This document shows, piece after piece, positions 1-5,629 of a DNA stretch of 15,668 nucleotides. The stretch's first letter is position 1. Each line of letters begins with the position of its first letter. The translations under genes and the position numbers were made by a program. The notes beneath the pieces were generated by a model. The model was given only the letters and a program-made list of their open reading frames with translations. It had not been told where the DNA came from and made no database searches. Source of the DNA: Burkholderiales bacterium (GTDB taxonomy: Bacteria; Pseudomonadota; Gammaproteobacteria; Burkholderiales; SG8-41); assembly GCA_019746155.1 (NCBI GenBank), contig JAIESJ010000086.1:1-15668 (forward strand), in the 5' to 3' direction.

Positions 1-71
1 CGTCATAACTCGTCCGAAACCCGCGTCAGATCATGGGGACATCCACCCGGGTTCGGCTGTTTTGGACAGCA

Positions 72-2090
72 GTGATTCGGATTCAAAATTTTCGTTCGTG
101 CCGTGATGTTTCCCTTGAAATTGGTGGGATGCACGCATTGGTGGGCGCGAATAACGCTGGCAAGTCATCAGTGCTCCGGGCCTTGGATTTCCTCTTCAAC
201 CCAAGCACCAAATCTTTAAACGAGGAATCCTTTTGGAACAAGGACACCAGCCTCGAAATCCGCGTCGAGGCCGTTTTCTCCGACCTTACAGACAAGGAAA
301 AGGAAGTATTGGGGGCGTATCTGAAGGCGGACGGGACTTTCCACATGGCTCGTTCCGCACAAATGGGCGCGAAGAGCGGCGAATCTGATTCAGAATATGG
401 TGAAGACAAGATTGGGATCGGACAACACTACAAGAAACCCGCGCCTAAACCGGAATGGCTTCAGGAAGCCAACATCAGCGGCAAAAACATCGCTGAATGG
501 TGGAAGACGAAAGATCAACTCGTCGTTCCCGGCGCCAGCTTCGCCGACTCCTGGGCGGGGACAACCAAGAAACCCGGTGTTGAAGAATGGAAGGAGAAAG
601 CCAAGGAGTTCGTAACGGCCCATGCTGATAAGATTCCGATGCAAGACGCATGGACTGACAATCCCAAAGGCTATGCCAATGTTTTAAAGGGCACACTACC
701 CTTCTTTGTCCTCGTTCCCGCTGTTCGCGATGTAACCGAAGAATCCAAAGGGACCAAGAGTAGCCCCTTTGGAAAACTCCTCTTCGCGATACTAGATACG
801 GTGGCGCAGGAGAAGAAAGCGAAGATTGAAGGGATCCTCGCCGAGATTTCCAAGCAGATGAACCGTGCCGGAGGCGATGAGCGTGTCCCCATGATTGCCA
901 ACACAGAGAAGCAACTCAACACGCTGTTGAACGACTTCTTCGTCGGGTGCGACCTGGAGATTGAATTTCAAACACCGACGCTGGAAGTTCTTCTCAGTGC
1001 ACCAAAACTATATGTGGATGACGGCTTCAGAAATACCGTCGAGAACAAAGGCCATGGCTTGCAAAGGGCGGTCATTTTTTCCATTCTTCGACGCTATGCG
1101 GAACACATGACTTCTTCGGCCGAGGGTAAGAAAAGAAATCTCATCCTCGCTGTCGAGGAGCCGGAACTATACATGCACCCGCAAGCACAACGAACCATAC
1201 GGCGCGTGTTCCGGAAAATTTCCGAGGGTGGCGACCAGGTTCTCTTTTCAACCCACTCATCTCTTCTTGTAGACGTGGCCTATTTCGACGAAATCATCCA
1301 GATGGAATGTAGTTTTGAGACAATCGACGGCAAGAAGACGACGGCAAGCAGGGCATGGCAGTTATCCATGTCGAAGATGATTGAGGACCTTGAGTTCAGG
1401 TTTCCGAAAATCAAGGGCAAAGCCACACCGGAATCCATGCGCGACCGGTATTCGCATGCATATAATCCACGTCGCAACGAAGGATTTTTCGCATCCAAGA
1501 TTGTCCTTGTCGAAGGCTTGACCGAAGAATACAGCCTTCCGATTTATGCCGACGCCCTTCCGGGCTGTGCTTTCGACCCGCAAGGTATCAGCGTTGTGGA
1601 ATGCGGCGGGAAAGGGGCGATGGATCGTCTCTTCAGGATATTCAATGAACTCCATATTCCCTGTTACATGGTTTTCGATTATGACAATGGCAACGCGGAC
1701 AAGAATATTGTCGATAAATCCAAAGAACTTCTCGCCTTGGCTGGGGAAAACCAGGATCCGCTGCAATCGCTCTTCGTTACCGACAGCGTAGCGTGTTTTC
1801 CAAAGAAATGGGAAGTCGACTTGAAAAGCGAAATCCAAGACGCGGATGCTTTGGCGAGGGAGGCCAAAAAGGAACTGGGGCTGAGTAACGACACCGACAC
1901 TGGCAAACCGCTAATTGCCCGTTATATCGCCCGGAAACTTACATCCTGCAATCCGCCTGTCGTTCCTCCAAGTCTGAAGAAAATCATCGAAAAGGCGGTT
2001 GCAGTTAAATGGAAGAAGAGCTGCCTACAAGCGCCTACTTCCTCTTCGGCTCCTAGTCCTGCAGAAACGAAAGGTAGTGGAGCAGCGTAG
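72..2090 (+). CDS. OLD-family ATP-dependent nuclease (ABC-type ATPase plus TOPRIM)
   Basis: This is a probable ATP-regulated DNA nuclease of the overcoming-lysogenization-defect family, which includes anti-phage proteins such as P2 Old and GajA. Counting from an in-frame ATG at 33, the visible motifs are Walker A GANNAGKSS (38-46), a signature-like NKGHGLQRAV (338-347), Walker B LILAVEEPELYMHP (369-382) and a STHSS switch histidine (406-410). The C-terminal TOPRIM domain shows VLVEGLTE (491-498), GGKGAM (525-530) and the acidic VFDYDNGNADK (547-557). I prefer the GTG at 72, because it gives the usual family N-terminus (IRIQNFRSC) and has GGA about 10 bases upstream; the ATG at 33 adds 13 residues unlike the family and has no visible ribosome site. 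The stop overlaps the next start by one base. GC is lower than in the Mod flanks and Res. No UvrD-like GajB partner lies downstream, so this is not an ordinary Gabija system. The family call is firm; the defence role is inferred. Confidence 0.85.
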   Translation: MIRIQNFRSCRDVSLEIGGMHALVGANNAGKSSVLRALDFLFNPSTKSLNEESFWNKDTSLEIRVEAVFSDLTDKEKEVLGAYLKADGTFHMARSAQMGAKSGESDSEYGEDKIGIGQHYKKPAPKPEWLQEANISGKNIAEWWKTKDQLVVPGASFADSWAGTTKKPGVEEWKEKAKEFVTAHADKIPMQDAWTDNPKGYANVLKGTLPFFVLVPAVRDVTEESKGTKSSPFGKLLFAILDTVAQEKKAKIEGILAEISKQMNRAGGDERVPMIANTEKQLNTLLNDFFVGCDLEIEFQTPTLEVLLSAPKLYVDDGFRNTVENKGHGLQRAVIFSILRRYAEHMTSSAEGKKRNLILAVEEPELYMHPQAQRTIRRVFRKISEGGDQVLFSTHSSLLVDVAYFDEIIQMECSFETIDGKKTTASRAWQLSMSKMIEDLEFRFPKIKGKATPESMRDRYSHAYNPRRNEGFFASKIVLVEGLTEEYSLPIYADALPGCAFDPQGISVVECGGKGAMDRLFRIFNELHIPCYMVFDYDNGNADKNIVDKSKELLALAGENQDPLQSLFVTDSVACFPKKWEVDLKSEIQDADALAREAKKELGLSNDTDTGKPLIARYIARKLTSCNPPVVPPSLKKIIEKAVAVKWKKSCLQAPTSSSAPSPAETKGSGAA

Positions 2091-3778
2091 TGGCCAATCA
2101 CAAGACCAAACTTGAACTTACTTGGATCGGCAAGGAGAACCGGCCGAAGCTGGAGCCACGGATTCTGCTGGAGGACCCGGAGAAGTCTTGTCACGCCAAG
2201 CACCGGGTGACGGAGAACGACATTTTCGACAACCGGCTGATCTTCGGGGACAACCTGCTGGCGCTGAAGGCGTTGGAAGCAGAGTTTGCGGGCAAGGTGA
2301 AGTGCGTGTTCATCGACCCGCCGTACAACACCGGCAGCGCCTTCACGCATTACGACGACGGGCTGGAGCATTCGATCTGGCTGTCGCTGATGCGCGACCG
2401 ACTAGAGATCATCCGGCGACTGCTGTCAGAAGATGGCTCACTGTGGATCACGATCGATGACAACGAGGCACAATACCTTAAGGTATTGTGTGACGAAATA
2501 TTTGGGCGGCCCAATTTCGTGGCGAACGTGTTGTGGCAAAAGCGCACTTCGCCGGAAGCCCGTTTAGCACTTGGAGCGGCACACGATCATGTTCTTGTGT
2601 ATGGACGATCAGCTGGGAACGTAATGCTTAACAAGCTTCCGTTATCAGACGAGCAGGCAAAAAATTACAAGAATCCGGACAATGACCCGCGTGGTCCGTG
2701 GGTTTCAACTGATTTCACAGCTCAAGGTTGGCGACCAAATCAGATGTACAAATTGGTTACACCTGGCGGCGTGGAGTACGAGCCGCCGCCCGGACGGTGC
2801 TGGGCAAATGTTGAATCTGAATTCAAGCGCTTAATGGCTGAAGGCCGCATGTGGTTTGGAAAAGAGGGAAAAGCACGACCTCGGGTTAAGAACTATTTAA
2901 GCGAAGCAACTGGAGTAAGTGCATGGACTTGGTGGAGCAACTCTGAGGTTGGACATAATCAAGAAGCCAAAAAAGAGATAAACCAGCTATTCGGCGCAGA
3001 TGATGCTTTTGCTACGCCTAAGCCGGAGAGGTTATTGAGGCGCGTTCTCGAAATCGCTACTAACCCCGGTGACCTCGTCCTTGACTCCTTCGCCGGCTCC
3101 GGCACCACCGGTGCCGTCGCACACAAAATGGGTCGCCGCTGGATCATGGTGGAGTTGGGCGAGCACTGCCATACCCACATCATTCCGCGCCTGAAGAAAG
3201 TCATCGACGGCGAAGACCCAGGCGGTATCACGGAAGCGGTTGGCTGGAGGGGCGGTGGCGGTTTTCGCTATTACCGCCTCGCGCCCTCGCTGCTGGAAAA
3301 GGACCGCTGGGGAAATTGGGTCATCAACCGCGAGTACAACGCCGGGATGCTTGCGGAGGCGGTCGCCAAGCTGGAGGGCTTCACCTACGCGCCGTCGGAA
3401 ACCGTGTGGTGGCAGCACGGCCATTCCACCGAGCGGGATTTCATCTACGTGACGACACAAAACCTTTCCGCCGAGCAGTTGCAGGCCCTGTCGGAAGAAG
3501 TGGGCGGGGAGCGCAGCCTGCTGGTGCTGTGCGGCGCCTGGCACGGCGTGAGCGCCGCCAAGGCCGCCGAGCGCTGGCCGAATCTCACCTTGAAGAAGAT
3601 TCCGAAAGTGGTGCTGTCGCGCTGCGAGTGGGGTCATGACGATTACAGCCTGAACGTGCAGAACCTGCCGCTGGCGCCCCGTCAACCTGAGTCGTCCCCG
3701 GAAGAACATGCAACGGGTGGCCGTTCACCCGCAGAAAAAGGAAAGGATGCGGGACAACAGGCATTGGAGCTGGAATGA
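2090..3778 (+). CDS. mod: Type III restriction-modification DNA methyltransferase (Mod subunit)
   Basis: This is a site-specific adenine-N6 DNA methyltransferase and the recognition/modification subunit of a Type III system, using S-adenosylmethionine. The catalytic motif FIDPPYN (74-80) precedes the AdoMet motif LDSFAGSGTTGA (331-342), preceded by TPKPERLLRRVLE (309-321). This order marks a beta-class enzyme. Residues about 125-320 between the motifs are the expected target-recognition region and are coded by lower-GC DNA than either flank. The C-terminal part (from about 380) is a Mod-type tail that I cannot assign to a catalytic domain. The start is a GTG sharing one base with the OLD stop (TAGTG), with GTGGAG about 8 bases upstream, which suggests translational coupling. 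At 562 aa it is within the usual Mod range. The matching Res gene lies downstream, separated by the AlbA_2 gene. The call is firm; the recognition sequence cannot be read from the DNA. Confidence 0.92.
   Translation: MANHKTKLELTWIGKENRPKLEPRILLEDPEKSCHAKHRVTENDIFDNRLIFGDNLLALKALEAEFAGKVKCVFIDPPYNTGSAFTHYDDGLEHSIWLSLMRDRLEIIRRLLSEDGSLWITIDDNEAQYLKVLCDEIFGRPNFVANVLWQKRTSPEARLALGAAHDHVLVYGRSAGNVMLNKLPLSDEQAKNYKNPDNDPRGPWVSTDFTAQGWRPNQMYKLVTPGGVEYEPPPGRCWANVESEFKRLMAEGRMWFGKEGKARPRVKNYLSEATGVSAWTWWSNSEVGHNQEAKKEINQLFGADDAFATPKPERLLRRVLEIATNPGDLVLDSFAGSGTTGAVAHKMGRRWIMVELGEHCHTHIIPRLKKVIDGEDPGGITEAVGWRGGGGFRYYRLAPSLLEKDRWGNWVINREYNAGMLAEAVAKLEGFTYAPSETVWWQHGHSTERDFIYVTTQNLSAEQLQALSEEVGGERSLLVLCGAWHGVSAAKAAERWPNLTLKKIPKVVLSRCEWGHDDYSLNVQNLPLAPRQPESSPEEHATGGRSPAEKGKDAGQQALELE
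2469..2490. repeat. 22-bp perfect palindrome inside mod
   Basis: CACAATACCTT is followed directly by its exact reverse complement, giving 11-bp arms with no spacer. It codes for part of AQYLKVLCDE of Mod and sits where GC falls at the start of the presumed target-recognition region. It could be chance, a protein-binding site or a recombination boundary. Confidence 0.85.
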
Positions 3779-3792
3779 GGCGCGCATAGCAC

Positions 3793-4641
3793 ATGGACCG
3801 CACGACACTTGAAGCGCGTATCGCCGAAGGAGAGTCGCTCACGCAGGAATTCAAGGGCGAGGAACGCGCAGCACTGAACGACCGTGATTTCGTTGAGGCG
3901 GTCATCTGCCTGGCCAATGCGGATGGCGGTCTTTTGTTCGTCGGAGTGGAAGACGATGGCCGTGTTACCGGCGCCCGGCCGCGACACGGATCACAGACCG
4001 ATACGGCGCGCTTGCAGGCACTGATTCGCAGTCGCACGGTGCCGGGCATCGAGGTTTCCATAGTGAGAGTCGCCATGCCGCAAGGGGAAATCCTGTGCCT
4101 GACCGTGCCGCGCTCGTCGTCGGTGGTGGCGAGCTCGGACGGCGTTTGCCTGCGCCGGGTGATGGGCGCCCGCGGACCCGAATGCGTGCCCTATTACCCG
4201 CACCAGCATTCGAGTCGAGGCACGGCTCTGGGTGCGGAGGATTTTTCCGCGCAGCTGTGCCGCGAGGCAGGATGGCGGGCGCTGGACCCACTGCAATTCG
4301 AGCGGGCGCGCCAGCTTGTCGCTGCATTGCGCGGAGATGCGGCCTTGCTGGGGCTGGACGACCGCGAAATGGCCAAGGCCCTGCGCGTTGTGGAAACTGT
4401 CAACAGTGAGTTGGTGCCGAACACGGCCGGCCTGTTGCTGTTCGGTAGGCAAACGGAAATCGAGCGGTATCTGCCGACACACGAAGCCGCGTTCCAGGCG
4501 CTGGCAGCGGATGCCGATGTGCGCGTCAATGCGAGCGGTATCTGCCGACACACGAAGCCGCGTTCCAGGCGCTGGCAGCGGATGCCGATGTGCGCGTCAA
4601 TGAGTTCTTCCGTCAGCCGCTGCTCGAACTCGCGGAGCTGA
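3793..4641 (+). CDS. N-terminal fragment of the broken AlbA_2 protein
   Basis: This frame would yield 282 aa. Residues 1-246 are native and include the AlbA_2 core: EGESLTQEFKGE (12-23) followed by FVEAVICLANADGGLLFVGV (33-52), the usual start of this domain. From residue 247 (position 4531) the reading runs through the second copy of the 71-bp duplication in the wrong frame, adding 36 unrelated residues before a stop at 4641. If translated, the product would lack the HATPase_c_4-like and winged-helix domains. AlbA_2 domains of this group are proposed to bind DNA or nucleotides, but whether this truncated product folds or acts is unknown. Confidence 0.6.
   Translation: MDRTTLEARIAEGESLTQEFKGEERAALNDRDFVEAVICLANADGGLLFVGVEDDGRVTGARPRHGSQTDTARLQALIRSRTVPGIEVSIVRVAMPQGEILCLTVPRSSSVVASSDGVCLRRVMGARGPECVPYYPHQHSSRGTALGAEDFSAQLCREAGWRALDPLQFERARQLVAALRGDAALLGLDDREMAKALRVVETVNSELVPNTAGLLLFGRQTEIERYLPTHEAAFQALAADADVRVNASGICRHTKPRSRRWQRMPMCASMSSSVSRCSNSRS
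4461..4602. repeat. 71-bp exact tandem duplication
   Basis: Two identical 71-base copies, 4461-4531 and 4532-4602, abut with no spacer. Both begin CGAGCGGTATCTGCCGACAC and end GCGCGTCAATG. The flanking bases differ (T before copy one; A after copy two), which fixes the unit. The extra copy shifts the reading frame of the AlbA_2-type gene. Confidence 0.97.
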
Positions 4642-5561
4642 TGCTGGCTCGATTCGACGCCCGTGTGCAGGAGCGGGAGGTGCAAGTCGGATTGATCCGA
4701 GTGCCGGTGCCGGACTATGCGCGGACGGCGTTCCGTGAGGCGTTGCTGAACGCGCTGTTCCATCGTGATTACCGCAGGTTAGGAACGGTTTATGTTCAGT
4801 GGTACCCGGACCGACTCGAAATCACCAGCCCGGGAGGTTTTCCGGAGGGCGTGACACCGGCCAATCTGCTGGTGCATGAGCCCTTGCCGCGCAATCCACG
4901 GTTGTATGGTGCAGCCAAGCGCATCGGGTTGGTGGAGCAGACGGGTCGTGGCGTGGATAAGGTTTATCTGGGCCAACTGCGTTACGGAAGGCCTACGCCC
5001 GACTATTCGCGCTCGGACGCAACAGGCGTCCGGCTCACGTTACGCGGCGGGCAGGAGTCGCTTCAGTTTGCCGCCTTCGTGTTCGAGCGCGAACGGCAGC
5101 AGGGGCCGATGACGGTGGAACAGATGATTGTGCTCAACCGGCTGTTCCATGAGCGCCGCGTAACCACGGAGCAAGTAGCCGCCGAAGTGCAACGTCCTCA
5201 GAACGAGGCGCGTGCCTTGCTTGAAAGGTTGGTGGAGGAAGGTTTAGTGGATGCGCGAGGCGAGAAGCGGGGACGGGTCTATCATCTCGCCGCTCCTTTT
5301 TATAACACGTTCGGTCAGCCTGAGGCCTATGTGCATGTGCACGGCATGGAGCCACTGCGACAGGAGGCTCTGGTGGAGGAATACGTGCGTGCCCACGGGA
5401 GTATCCGCCGTTCAAAGGCTGCCGAGCTTTGCGGACTTACCGAGCGCCAAGCCACATTGCTGCTCGGCAGGATGGTCAAAAAGAACAAGCTGGTGCCTCA
5501 CGGCGAAAGAAAATCAAGGATTTACACGCTCCCAGGGCATTCCGGTTCGGTGGCTTTATGA
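4590..5561 (+). CDS. C-terminal fragment of the broken AlbA_2 protein (HATPase_c_4 plus winged helices)
   Basis: This is the continuation of the 3793 gene in another frame. Its only early start is a GTG at 4590 inside the duplication, with no clear ribosome site, so independent translation is doubtful. In fragment numbering it contains FREALLNALFHRDY (48-61), ITSPGGFPEGVT (79-90) and RNPRLYGAAKR through EQTGRGVDKV (101-125), the signature of the HATPase_c_4 domain found C-terminal to AlbA_2. Two winged-helix-like segments follow, about 172-232 and 253-312, each ending in a basic wing and YHL or YTL strand. These suggest a DNA-binding tail. The stop codon TGA (5559-5561) lies in a degenerate copy of the 10-bp repeat that follows. 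Confidence 0.6.
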   Translation: MRVNEFFRQPLLELAELMLARFDARVQEREVQVGLIRVPVPDYARTAFREALLNALFHRDYRRLGTVYVQWYPDRLEITSPGGFPEGVTPANLLVHEPLPRNPRLYGAAKRIGLVEQTGRGVDKVYLGQLRYGRPTPDYSRSDATGVRLTLRGGQESLQFAAFVFERERQQGPMTVEQMIVLNRLFHERRVTTEQVAAEVQRPQNEARALLERLVEEGLVDARGEKRGRVYHLAAPFYNTFGQPEAYVHVHGMEPLRQEALVEEYVRAHGSIRRSKAAELCGLTERQATLLLGRMVKKNKLVPHGERKSRIYTLPGHSGSVAL

Positions 5562-5564
5562 CCA

Positions 5565-5604
5565 TTTATGGACGTTTATGGACGTTTATGGACGTTTATG
5601 GACG
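5565..5604. repeat. 10-bp tandem repeat, four perfect copies of TTTATGGACG
   Basis: Four perfect head-to-tail units occupy the 68-bp gap between the AlbA_2 stop and the res start. A degenerate fifth unit (TTTATGACCA, 5555-5564) lies directly upstream and contains the TGA stop. The array ends 25 bases before the res ATG. Because the perfect units follow the stop, a change in copy number would change spacing rather than a protein sequence. Confidence 0.95.
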
Positions 5605-5629
5605 CATCGTCAGGTTGGCGGGTTGAGCA

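Larger units (their letters stand above)
3793..5561 (+). pseudogene. Schlafen/AlbA_2-type ATP-binding HTH protein, frameshifted by a 71-bp tandem duplication
   Basis: This gene lies between mod and res and is split into two frames. An exact tandem duplication (4461-4531 and 4532-4602) adds 71 bases, which is not a multiple of three. Removing one copy joins both halves into one 565-aa frame, so the cause of the break is visible. The joined protein has an N-terminal AlbA_2 (divergent AAA_4) domain, a HATPase_c_4-like ATP-binding domain and two winged-helix segments. This is the architecture of COG2865-type predicted regulators sharing a domain with Schlafen. Such genes occur near restriction systems; a role in regulating or assisting the Mod/Res complex is inference. 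The start ATG is 14 bases after the mod stop, with GAGG about 12 bases upstream. Because the copies are identical, the event is recent, reversible by slippage, or an assembly error. It may be a pseudogene, an off-switch or an artefact. Confidence 0.85.

Noticed and set aside
72..2090. Gabija GajA with partner GajB
   Set aside because: The OLD protein fits the GajA family broadly, but the next gene is a methyltransferase and no UvrD-type helicase is present.
4461..5604. CRISPR array
   Set aside because: The repeats are one 71-bp direct duplication and a 10-bp microsatellite-like array; there are no spacers.
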